The position numbers and the translations under genes are program-made. From NCBI RefSeq assembly GCF_030538655.1, contig NZ_JAUNTO010000004.1:104569-168568 (forward strand): a stretch of 64,000 bases of DNA, given 5' to 3'. Source of the DNA: Paracoccus sp. (in: a-proteobacteria) (GTDB taxonomy: Bacteria; Pseudomonadota; Alphaproteobacteria; Rhodobacterales; Rhodobacteraceae). Of this stretch, positions 57,275 to 64,000 are shown piece after piece. The notes below the pieces were generated by a model, which did not search any database, was not told the DNA's origin, and saw only the letters and a list, made by a program, of their open reading frames with translations. Position 1 is the first letter of the stretch. Each line of letters opens with the position of its first letter.

Positions 57275-58624
57275 TCAGACGGCGATCTTGCCGTCATCGC
57301 CGATGGTGTCCACGGCGCCGCAATCTGCGGACTTGTCGCCCATGCCACGGCGTTTCTTGCGGCCAACCTCGGGTTGCAGGCCGCTGTGTTCGTCGATGAA
57401 ATCAAGCACCAGCGGACGGATGTTCAGGCGCCAGCTTTTGCCAGCAAAGATACCGTAATGGCCCGCGAAGGGCTCAAGGTGCTGGGCCTTTTTGGTCTCG
57501 GCCACACCGCTGCACAGACGCAGCGCGGCGACGCATTGGCCGGGGGCCGAAATGTCGTCATTCGCGCCCTCGACCGTCATCACAGCGACATCGGTGATCT
57601 TGCCGATGTCCACGCGGCGACCGTTCACGGTGAATTCGTTTTTTGCGATTTCAAGGTTTTTGAAGACGCGTTCCACGGTCGAGAGATAGAATTCCGCCGT
57701 CATATCCAGCACGGCCAGATATTCGTCGTAGAATTTGTTGTGCTTGTCACCCTCGGAGGCTTCACCGCGCGCTTCGGCGAAGATCTTGTCGATGAAAGCC
57801 TTGGCGTGGGTTTCGCTGTTCATGGCGATGAAGGACGAAAGCTGCGCCAGCCCCGGATAAACCATGCGTCCCGCGCCGGCATATTTAAAGCCGACCGACT
57901 GGATCATCAGATGTTCCAGTTCGCCCATGGTGATACGATTGCCGAAATCGGTGACTTCGGTTGCGGCGGCGTCGGGATCGACCGGACCGCCGATCAGGGT
58001 CAGGGTGCGGGGCTGTGCCTTGGGGTCATCCTCGGCCAGAATGGCGGTGGCGGCCAGCGTCAGCGGCGCGGGCTGGCAGACGGCGATCACGTTCACATCA
58101 GGGCCAAGGTGGCGGATGAAATCGACCAGATAGGTGGTGTAATCCTCGATGTCGAATTTGCCTTCCGACACCGGGATGTCGCGGGCGTTATGCCAGTCGG
58201 TCACATAGACTTCGCAATCGGGCAGAAGCGACGTCACGGTCGAGCGCATCAGCGTGGCGTAATGGCCCGACATCGGGGCGACCAGCAGCACCTTGCGCGG
58301 CTTGGGGGCACGGCGGGCGACGCGGAAATGGATCAGATCACCGAACGGGCGCTGCCATTCCTTATCGACATAGACCATATGATCCTGCCCATCATCACCG
58401 GGGATCGGCGGGATGTTCCAGTCGGGCTTGATGACCATGCGGGCAAAGCTGCGTTCGGTGACGCGGCCCCACGCGCTCATCAGTTTGAACATAGGGTGCG
58501 GGATCAGCGCAAAGGCGGGGTAGGATGCGATTGCGCGCGCGCTGGCCCCCATCCACTCATAGCTGTTCCGAATTGATTCCATCGCATCATAGGAAATGAT
58601 GCCCTTGACCCCTTTATACGCCAT
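57275..58624 (-). CDS. phaZ: Intracellular polyhydroxyalkanoate depolymerase
   Basis: 449 residues from the ATG at 58624 (MAYKGVKGI). The pattern VAPMSGHYATLMRSTV and the AVCQPAPLTLAAT segment, with Cys in the nucleophile position, match intracellular PHB depolymerases such as PhaZ1 of Cupriavidus. No signal peptide is present. It mobilises stored PHB granules. It is divergent from phaC with a 131-base promoter region between, as in Paracoccus and Rhodobacter. Confidence 0.93.
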   Translation of the reverse strand: MAYKGVKGIISYDAMESIRNSYEWMGASARAIASYPAFALIPHPMFKLMSAWGRVTERSFARMVIKPDWNIPPIPGDDGQDHMVYVDKEWQRPFGDLIHFRVARRAPKPRKVLLVAPMSGHYATLMRSTVTSLLPDCEVYVTDWHNARDIPVSEGKFDIEDYTTYLVDFIRHLGPDVNVIAVCQPAPLTLAATAILAEDDPKAQPRTLTLIGGPVDPDAAATEVTDFGNRITMGELEHLMIQSVGFKYAGAGRMVYPGLAQLSSFIAMNSETHAKAFIDKIFAEARGEASEGDKHNKFYDEYLAVLDMTAEFYLSTVERVFKNLEIAKNEFTVNGRRVDIGKITDVAVMTVEGANDDISAPGQCVAALRLCSGVAETKKAQHLEPFAGHYGIFAGKSWRLNIRPLVLDFIDEHSGLQPEVGRKKRRGMGDKSADCGAVDTIGDDGKIAV

Positions 58625-58755
58625 TTCCCCAGCCTTTTCTGCGCCGCGGCGCGATGGACGAATAATTGCGGTACTGTGCCGTAGGGGAAAACCCGGCTTT
58701 ACCCATCGGCAACGATGCGCGTATGATCGTGCTGTAATAGGGGGGAAATTCATCC
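58625..58755. promoter_or_regulatory. Divergent phaZ / phaC promoter region
   Basis: 131 bases separating two divergent starts. CTGCGCCGCGG (58639-58649) is one base from a perfect CTGC-N3-GCAG PhaR site. GGGGGG stands upstream of the phaC ATG. No clear -35/-10 pair is recognised. Confidence 0.3.
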
Positions 58756-60846
58756 ATGGCAAGCAATCCTGAAACGCCGGGTCGCAAACTTGCGCGCGGC
58801 AGGGGTGTTCGCGCAACATCCGCAAAGGCCGATGGCACAGCGGGAGAGGCGCCGGCGGCATCGAAAAAACCACGTCGCAGCAGCGCCAAGCCAGCCGCGA
58901 CCAAGGCCGAGAGTGCTGCGCCAAAGCCGCCGAAACCGGCGTCCAAACCTGTGGCGCGGCGGAAAGCTGTGGCCAAGCCTGCCGCCAAAGCCGCACCTGC
59001 GCCTGCGCCCGCTGTGGCAAGCGCCCCTGAGAAAGAGCAGCCCGTGTCCGTTGCCGCCTCAGGCAACGCGTTGTCCATGCAGCGTGTCGTGCCAGTGCCG
59101 CAGCAGATGGCCGAGAACATCGACCGGATCGAGACGCTGAGCCATCGCCTGATGTCCGCGCTGGCCAGCCGTGCCATGCCCAATCCTGCCGTTGACGGGC
59201 CGGGGGCGGAATTTTTCATGACCACCGCCGGGGCGTGGATGAAGATGCTGGCCGAACAGCCCGCCCGCGTCATTGAACAGCAGGTGAATTTCTGGGGCGA
59301 GACACTGAAACATTATGCCCGCGCCAGTCAGATGCTGGCACGGGGCAAGATCGCTGCGCCCGAGGATGACGGGCCGCAGGACCGGCGCTTTGCCAATCCG
59401 CTGTGGCAGACGCATCCGTTTTTCAACTATGTCAAGCGGCAGTATCAGATCAACGCCGATGCGATGCGCACCGCTGCCTCGGATCTGGATCTGCCTGACG
59501 ACGTGGCCAAGCGTCGGATGAGTTGGCTGACCAGCCAGATCATCGACATGATGGCGCCGACGAATTTTCTGGCAACCAACCCCGACGCGCTGGAAAAGGC
59601 CATCGAGACCGAGGGCGAAAGTCTGGTTCGCGGTCTGGAAAACCTTGTCCGCGATGTGGAACAGAACGGCGGCGAATTTCTGGTCTCGCTGGCTGACCGT
59701 GACGCGTTCACGGTGGGCGAGAATATCGGCACCACCTCTGGCACCGTGGTTTATCGCACCGATCTGTTCGAACTGATCCAGTATCACCCGACGACCGAAC
59801 AGGTTCATGCTATGCCGGTCGTCATGTTCCCGCCCTGGATCAACAAATTCTATATCCTTGACCTGAAGCCGCAGAACAGCCTGATCCGCTGGGTCGTGGA
59901 ACAGGGGCACACGCTGTTTGTCGTGTCGTGGAAAAACCCTGACGCCAGCCATGCCGATACCGGCATGGGCGATTACGTTGCCGCCTATATCGAGGCGATG
60001 GATCAGGTGATGGAGCGCACCGGCCAGAAAAAGCTGAACGCGGTCGGTTATTGTATCGGTGGCACGACGCTGACCGCTACTTTGGGCGTGCTGAAGAAAC
60101 GCGGCGATGATCGCGTCAACAGCGCTACTTTCTTTACCACGCTAACCGACTTTTCCGAGCTGGGTGAATTCGCCACTTTCCTTCAGGACGATTTCATCGG
60201 CGGGATTGAAGAGGAAGTCGCGCGCAAGGGGCTGTTCAGCGCCATTCTGATGTCGCGCACGATGTCGTTCCTGCGGGCGAACGATCTGGTCTGGGGACCG
60301 GCGATCCGTAACTATATGCTGGGCGAAACGCCCCCTGCGTTTGACCTGCTGTATTGGAACGGCGATTCCACGAATCTGCCGGGGCGGATGACGCTGGAAT
60401 ATCTGAACGAACTGTGCCGCCAGAACCATCTGGTGGCAGAAGGGTTCGAGGTTCTGGGCGAAAAGGTCACACTGGCTGATGTCACCGTGCCGCTGTGCGC
60501 GGTGGCCTGTGAAACCGACCATATCGCGCCGTGGAAGGATTGCTGGCGCGGCTTTGCGCAAACGGCGTCCAGGGACAAGCGGTTCATTTTGTCGGAATCG
60601 GGCCATATCGCCGGGATCATCAACCCGCCCAGCAAAAAGAAATACGGCCATTACCTCAGCAATGCCGGCTTCGACGGAACCTGGCAGGACTGGAAGGATG
60701 ATGCCAGTTTCCATCAGGGCAGCTGGTGGCCGGTCTGGGGGAAATGGCTTGAGGAAACCGCCGGGCCGATGGTGGCCGCGCGCGATCCGGGGCAGGGGCT
60801 TGGCCCGGCGCCGGGGACTTATGTTCATCAGCGTGCCAATGGCTGA
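58756..60846 (+). CDS. phaC: Class I polyhydroxyalkanoate synthase
   Basis: 696 residues. The lipase-like box GYCIGG contains the nucleophile Cys433; Asp588 (CETDHIAPW) and His617 (SGHIAG) complete the triad. Against Cupriavidus PhaC (Cys319, Asp480, His508) this implies about 110 extra N-terminal residues, rich in Ala, Lys and Pro. An internal ATG (Met108) would give a 589-residue standard enzyme, but the first ATG has GGGGGG 10 bases upstream. It polymerises 3-hydroxyacyl-CoA at the granule surface. A strong terminator separates it from phaP. Confidence 0.96.
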   Translation: MASNPETPGRKLARGRGVRATSAKADGTAGEAPAASKKPRRSSAKPAATKAESAAPKPPKPASKPVARRKAVAKPAAKAAPAPAPAVASAPEKEQPVSVAASGNALSMQRVVPVPQQMAENIDRIETLSHRLMSALASRAMPNPAVDGPGAEFFMTTAGAWMKMLAEQPARVIEQQVNFWGETLKHYARASQMLARGKIAAPEDDGPQDRRFANPLWQTHPFFNYVKRQYQINADAMRTAASDLDLPDDVAKRRMSWLTSQIIDMMAPTNFLATNPDALEKAIETEGESLVRGLENLVRDVEQNGGEFLVSLADRDAFTVGENIGTTSGTVVYRTDLFELIQYHPTTEQVHAMPVVMFPPWINKFYILDLKPQNSLIRWVVEQGHTLFVVSWKNPDASHADTGMGDYVAAYIEAMDQVMERTGQKKLNAVGYCIGGTTLTATLGVLKKRGDDRVNSATFFTTLTDFSELGEFATFLQDDFIGGIEEEVARKGLFSAILMSRTMSFLRANDLVWGPAIRNYMLGETPPAFDLLYWNGDSTNLPGRMTLEYLNELCRQNHLVAEGFEVLGEKVTLADVTVPLCAVACETDHIAPWKDCWRGFAQTASRDKRFILSESGHIAGIINPPSKKKYGHYLSNAGFDGTWQDWKDDASFHQGSWWPVWGKWLEETAGPMVAARDPGQGLGPAPGTYVHQRANG

Positions 60847-60852
60847 AACGGG

Positions 60853-60890
60853 CCGCCCGGAGAGCCAAACCGGGCGGTTTACATTTTTTT
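60853..60890 (+). terminator. Rho-independent terminator of phaC
   Basis: Stem CCGCCCGG / CCGGGCGG with a nine-base loop, followed by TTTACATTTTTTT. It lies 6 bases past the phaC stop, so phaP is mainly transcribed from its own promoter. Confidence 0.9.
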
Positions 60891-60891
60891 G

Positions 60892-60934
60892 CTGCACCGC
60901 AGAAAAAACACTTGAAATGCTGCGCCGCAGCATT
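60892..60934 (+). promoter_or_regulatory. Two PhaR boxes in the phaP promoter
   Basis: CTGCACCGCAG (60892-60902) and CTGCGCCGCAG (60920-60930) both match the CTGC-N3-GCAG site reported for alphaproteobacterial PhaR. The second extends to an 8-bp-arm palindrome, AATGCTGC / GCAGCATT (60916-60934). TTGAAA at 60912-60917 could be the -35, which would put this box in the promoter spacer. Confidence 0.8.
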
Positions 60935-61016
60935 CATCTTGGCCTTACGGAAACAGATTACCATGGCAGGGTAACGGGAACATGACCCCACCTGCCGCAC
61001 CTGACGGAGAACTGAC

Positions 61017-61481
61017 ATGGCCAAGGCCCCTGACTACACCAAAACCTTCCAGGACATGATGGCGCAATTCCCGGTTGACACCTCGTCGCTGACCGAAGCC
61101 TTCAAATCGCAAACCGCTCTGGGCGAGAAACTGGCCCGCGTGGCTCTGTCCGCCGCCGAGCGTTCGACCGAGATTTCGGCCCAGTGGACCAAAGACGCGC
61201 TGGCCCGCGTTGGTGAACTGTCCACCGCCAAGGACGAGCCTTCGGAATACGCCAAAGCGGTTTCGGACTTTGCTTCGGCCTCGGCTGAACTGGCTGCCGA
61301 GCACATGTCCGCCTTTGCAGAAGTTGCCAAAAAACTGCAAATGGACACCGTTGACCTGATGCTGACCGCTGGCAAAGACATTGCCTCGGACGCGCAGAAA
61401 GCCGCTGAAAAAGCGACCAAAGACGCGCAGGCTGCTGTCAAGAAAGCCACCACCGCTGCGACCAACGCGACCAAAGCCTGA
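61017..61481 (+). CDS. phaP: Phasin (PHA granule-associated protein)
   Basis: 154 residues, all helical, amphipathic and Ala/Lys-rich, with no signal peptide. The FQDMMAQFPVDTSSLTEAF start and the Lys/Ala/Thr-rich end match Paracoccus/Rhodobacter phasin PhaP. It coats PHB granules and controls their size. GGAG lies about 8 bases before the ATG. Expression is expected to be repressed by PhaR until granules titrate it away; two PhaR boxes support this. Confidence 0.94.
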   Translation: MAKAPDYTKTFQDMMAQFPVDTSSLTEAFKSQTALGEKLARVALSAAERSTEISAQWTKDALARVGELSTAKDEPSEYAKAVSDFASASAELAAEHMSAFAEVAKKLQMDTVDLMLTAGKDIASDAQKAAEKATKDAQAAVKKATTAATNATKA

Positions 61482-61507
61482 TCGCGCCACATCGGTGAAC
61501 TGACGGG

Positions 61508-61540
61508 AAAGGGACGGGCAACCGTCCCTTTTTCATTTTT
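61508..61540 (+). terminator. Rho-independent terminator of phaP
   Basis: Stem AAAGGGACGG / CCGTCCCTTT with a GCAA tetraloop, followed by a T-rich tract, 26 bases after the phaP stop. Confidence 0.9.
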
Positions 61541-61551
61541 ACGGCCGGATG

Positions 61552-61562
61552 CTGCGGTGCAG
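61552..61562 (+). promoter_or_regulatory. PhaR box upstream of phaR
   Basis: CTGCGGTGCAG, a perfect CTGC-N3-GCAG match with 5-bp GCTGC / GCAGC arms, between the phaP terminator and phaR, about 130 bases before the phaR start. It suggests autoregulation. Confidence 0.65.
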
Positions 61563-61691
61563 CGCGGGGTGGAGTGATCTCCCCTTGGTTGTATCCCGCT
61601 TGTCGGCGCGTTGTCGGGTGCTTTTCCTTTGCGTTTTGCATGTCAAGATCGCAGAATGCCGCAAATGCATCATTTCAACAGGGGCTGCCCC

Positions 61692-62294
61692 ATGACCGAC
61701 GCCAAAGCGCCGCTGCTGATTAAACGCTATGCCAGTCGGCGGTTGTATAATACCGAAACCAGCGATTATGTGACGCTGGACGACATCGCCGCCTTTATCC
61801 GGCAGGGGCGCGAGGTGAAGATCGTTGATCTGAAATCGGGCGACGATCTGACCCGGCAATATCTGCTGCAAATCATCGCAGAACACGAAAGCCGCGGCGA
61901 AAGCGTGCTGCCGATTGACGTGCTGACCGATCTGGTGCGCAGCTATACCACGCAGGCGCAGTCGGTGGTGCCGCATTTTCTGGCCGCCAGCTTTGAAATG
62001 CTGCGCGAAGGCCAGTCCAAGATGATGGAGAACATGGCGCGGGTGCCCAATCCTATGGCTTCGATGCCGGGGTTCGAGGCGATGCAGCGCCAGCAGCAGA
62101 TGTTTCTCAAGGCGATGATGGGCGGCTGGGTCCCCCCCGGTGCCCGCCCCCCTGATGACAGTGCCGAGGAAGAGACGCCCGTCAAGGCCAAGCCCGCCGC
62201 GCGTCGCCCTGCCACCTCGATCGAGGACGAAAAGGACATGGCCGAAATCCGCCGCCAGCTTGCCGAACTGCAAAAGCGCATTTCCCGCCTCTAA
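61692..62294 (+). CDS. phaR: Polyhydroxyalkanoate synthesis repressor PhaR
   Basis: 200 residues. The N-terminal DNA-binding domain [22 protein letters not shown] is the PhaR/PHB_acc_N signature, followed by the PHB-accumulation domain ([20 protein letters not shown]) and a helical Met/Gln-rich region with a coiled C-terminus. It represses phaP and itself and also binds PHB. ATG at 61692 is used; upstream in-frame starts lack family sequence. Last gene of the PHA locus. Confidence 0.95.
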   Translation: MTDAKAPLLIKRYASRRLYNTETSDYVTLDDIAAFIRQGREVKIVDLKSGDDLTRQYLLQIIAEHESRGESVLPIDVLTDLVRSYTTQAQSVVPHFLAASFEMLREGQSKMMENMARVPNPMASMPGFEAMQRQQQMFLKAMMGGWVPPGARPPDDSAEEETPVKAKPAARRPATSIEDEKDMAEIRRQLAELQKRISRL

Positions 62295-62348
62295 CCCCCG
62301 CGCCCGGTCTTGCGCAGCCCCGCCACGCAGGTTACAGGTGGCGCCCAC

Positions 62349-62438
62349 GGACGGTTGGCCGAGTGGTCGAAGGCGCACGCCTGGAAAGTGTGTAGGCGGG
62401 GAACCGTCTCGAGGGTTCGAATCCCTCACCGTCCGCCA
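62349..62438 (+). tRNA. tRNA-Ser (GGA)
   Basis: 90 nt including an encoded CCA. Acceptor GGACGGT pairs with ACCGTCC, followed by G and CCA. The anticodon loop CTGGAAA gives anticodon GGA. There is a long type II variable arm (GGCGGGGAACCGTC) and a standard T-arm (GGGTTCGAATCCC). It reads UCC/UCU serine codons. Mobile-element relics begin right after its 3' end, the usual place for tRNA-targeted integration. Confidence 0.97.
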
Positions 62439-62615
62439 CTTCTCGCCCCTAAGCCATTGAAAAAAACGAAACGGCCCGGAATCCTGCTGTTTTACCTGTC
62501 ATTTTGCCTGTTATTCGCGTCCGTTTTGTTCTCATCTGGCAGGGTATCGGCTGGCTTGGTTCGTGCCAAGTGCGCTGTCTGTCTTTCTTTTGCCGCCGCT
62601 TCCATCCTGACAAGG

Positions 62616-62645
62616 AAAAAGAAAACCCCCGGCGCGAACCGGGGG
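62616..62645 (-). terminator. Terminator after the primase fragment
   Basis: On the minus strand: stem CCCCCGG / CCGGGGG, six-base loop, then TTTTCTTTTTCC. It lies about 50 bases past the stop of the minus-strand primase relic. Confidence 0.85.
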
Positions 62646-62695
62646 CCTGAAAGTTATGACATATCATAACAATATATGGGGCCGGGGGCGGGTCA

Positions 62696-63292
62696 TCACA
62701 ACCCCAAGCGCGCCGCCCAATCTTCTTCTGTCATCTCATCGCCCGGCCCATAATCCGGCCCGTCATACGCTGGCGCGGCCTCTGCTGTAATCCGCGCGTC
62801 CTTGGCGTCCCACGCGGCCCGCTGGGCCTCTGTGGCGGCCTGTGCGGCCCTGTGGCCCTCTGCGGGCTTCTGGGCAACCTCTGCGGCCTTCTGGGTCTCT
62901 GTGTCCGAGTGAAGCAAGGCATTAACCTGCCCTCTTTTGTAAGCCTGCCCGGCGCGCGTCAGTTTAACACCGCGCCAGAAAATCCGCCCGGCCTTAATTT
63001 TCTCGTGTCCGCGTTCTCTTAACTGACGCCCGAAAGCCGTTTCGCTGATCGCCCCCGCCGCGTTCGTCTTACAGAAATTTTCATAAGCCACGAAAAGGTC
63101 CGCCGCTGCCGTTTTTGCGTCTGCGTCTATATCATCTACACAAGCCGCCCAGAAATCGGCCAAGGGGTCCGTGTCCGCCTGCTTCTGCTTCTTCGCTTGC
63201 TTCAACTGATTGGGGATATTCAGGCCATCCCGCGCATATTCAACCGCGCCCCGCACGATCCACGCCAAAATGCCCGGCAACTCCTTTTCCAT
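62696..63292 (-). pseudogene. C-terminal fragment of a phage/plasmid primase (P4/D5 type)
   Basis: 198 residues. The pattern ELPGILAWIVRGAVEYARDGL, DPLADFWAACVD, and then AYENFCKTNAAGAISETAFGRQL...GHEKIKAG with FWRGVKL matches the end of P4/D5-type primase-helicases, including the winged-helix C-terminal domain. The remainder is an Ala/Glu-rich tail. Family proteins are far longer, with helicase motifs upstream. Here the homology-like frame continues only about 10 codons beyond the Met (DEKLKQK) and then stops resembling the family. I call it an N-terminally truncated relic. Confidence 0.55.
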
Positions 63293-63360
63293 CTTCTGCT
63301 TTAACTTCTCATCTTTGATCTTACCGCCCGCCGGGCAATCTGTGCGATGCAGTCGATGAT

Positions 63361-63969
63361 ATGCTCGACCGTCTGCTCCAGCACGACAACGCTGCGCCTG
63401 GCACCAAAGCCGGAACTGGCCGGGAAAGGGAAAGGACCGAGAAGCCCGTGGCGGAGCAGCAAATCGGGGAAGACTCGGAGGCCGCGTTGCGCCGTGCCCG
63501 TGGCCGTGCCTTTGTCCGTCATGCCCGTGCCGTCGATGCGATCTTCAAGGCGCAGGACCGGGACGTCGCTGCAACGCCCAAGCAGGTGCAGGAACTTAAC
63601 AAAGCCCGCTCAGCCTTCAATGATCTAAGGCCCCACGGTTCCCAAGACGCCGAGGCGGTTTACAAACGGAATCCCGACTTTGCGACAGATGTGGCTTCTG
63701 GTGATCGTGAGCGAGCCATGCCCGCAAGGCACGCCGTGCAACGGGAAGCTGAGATGCGCCAAAATCCCGAACGGCGCGCCGACCGCTTCGTAGAGCGGTT
63801 CCGGGACCTCAAGCAGACCGGCGACCGCCAGTATGCGGCAGGCAACTATTCCGGCTACAAGGCCGCGCGGGCAGAGATGGGCAATATGGCAAAAAGCCTT
63901 GAGCGCGATCCCCAGATGGAATCCCTGCTCGAAGGTCGCAAGAAGCAACTAGACGGCGTCTTCATTTAA
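63361..63969 (+). pseudogene. C-terminal fragment of a TraA-type conjugative relaxase
   Basis: 202 residues, charged and helical. The segments RHARAVDAIFKAQ, RRADRFVERFRDL, YSGYKAARAEMGNMAKSLERDP and QMESLLEGRKKQL resemble the extreme C-terminus of alphaproteobacterial Ti-type TraA relaxase/helicases, which normally exceed 1000 residues. The frame is closed upstream by a TGA at 63316-63318, so the relaxase and helicase domains are missing. Recognition is from memory of the family; moderate confidence. Confidence 0.55.
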
Positions 63970-64000
63970 GGATTCCCTTGTCATTCGAGTTCTGATTCAA

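Larger units (their letters stand above)
62439..64000. mobile_element. Degraded integrated element next to tRNA-Ser
   Basis: From the tRNA 3' end to the window edge the DNA holds a primase fragment, a relaxase fragment and about 190 bases of gene-free, less GC-rich sequence (62439-62625). No integrase or second att site is seen within the window. Gene content (phage/plasmid primase plus conjugative relaxase) points to an integrative or plasmid-derived element, now decayed. It continues past the right edge. Confidence 0.6.

Overview
The window looks like a chromosomal segment of a Rhodobacteraceae alphaproteobacterium, probably Paracoccus-like. The DNA is GC-rich and densely coding. It carries a class I lysyl-tRNA synthetase, a divergent phaZ / phaC-phaP-phaR polyhydroxyalkanoate locus with perfect PhaR boxes, a periplasmic nitrate reductase operon and a typical alphaproteobacterial tRNA-Ser(GGA). 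Assignment to a genus is inference.

Layout. 1-6.5 kb: end of an exopolysaccharide cluster (a truncated upstream gene, a Wzy/O-antigen-ligase-like membrane protein, a large secreted glycoside-hydrolase-like protein, a Wzx flippase). 6.5-13 kb: CPA2 antiporter plus FMN reductase, nucleoside hydrolase, Fe(3+) binding protein, ABC-F ATPase. 13-17 kb: alpha-methylacyl-CoA racemase, then a metallo-beta-lactamase/SulP pair resembling sulfide-detoxification operons. 17-25.7 kb: nadD-dacB, TerB, lysK, a pectate-lyase-fold beta-helix protein, a HugZ-like protein, a second SulP transporter. 25.8-34.8 kb: acs, a DUF4212/SSS symporter pair, then a tightly packed regulatory block: a cNMP/CBS/DUF294 nucleotidyltransferase, a small membrane protein, a lone receiver domain and a membrane sensor-like protein whose output is a DEDDh exonuclease. 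This block is the best candidate for an under-described system.

34.8-43.6 kb: M3 peptidase, then a minus-strand nap operon in the order napF-D-A-G-H-B-C. That is the enterobacterial order rather than the napKEFDABC/napEDABC order known from Rhodobacter and Paracoccus. A long interrupted palindrome precedes napF, and 0.5 kb of apparently non-coding DNA lies upstream. 44-57 kb: SH3 protein, D-2-hydroxyacid dehydrogenase, lipoprotein, zapE, an RTX protein, rpsD, a Bcr/CflA exporter, a FrnE/DsbA protein with an acyl-CoA ligase, a cold-shock protein, thrS and an alpha/beta hydrolase.

57-62.3 kb: the PHA locus (depolymerase, synthase, phasin, repressor), with strong terminators and CTGC-N3-GCAG PhaR sites before phaP and phaR. 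62.35 kb to the end: tRNA-Ser(GGA) followed directly by degraded mobile-element DNA, in which a P4/D5-type primase and a TraA-type relaxase both lack their 5' ends and meet head to head.
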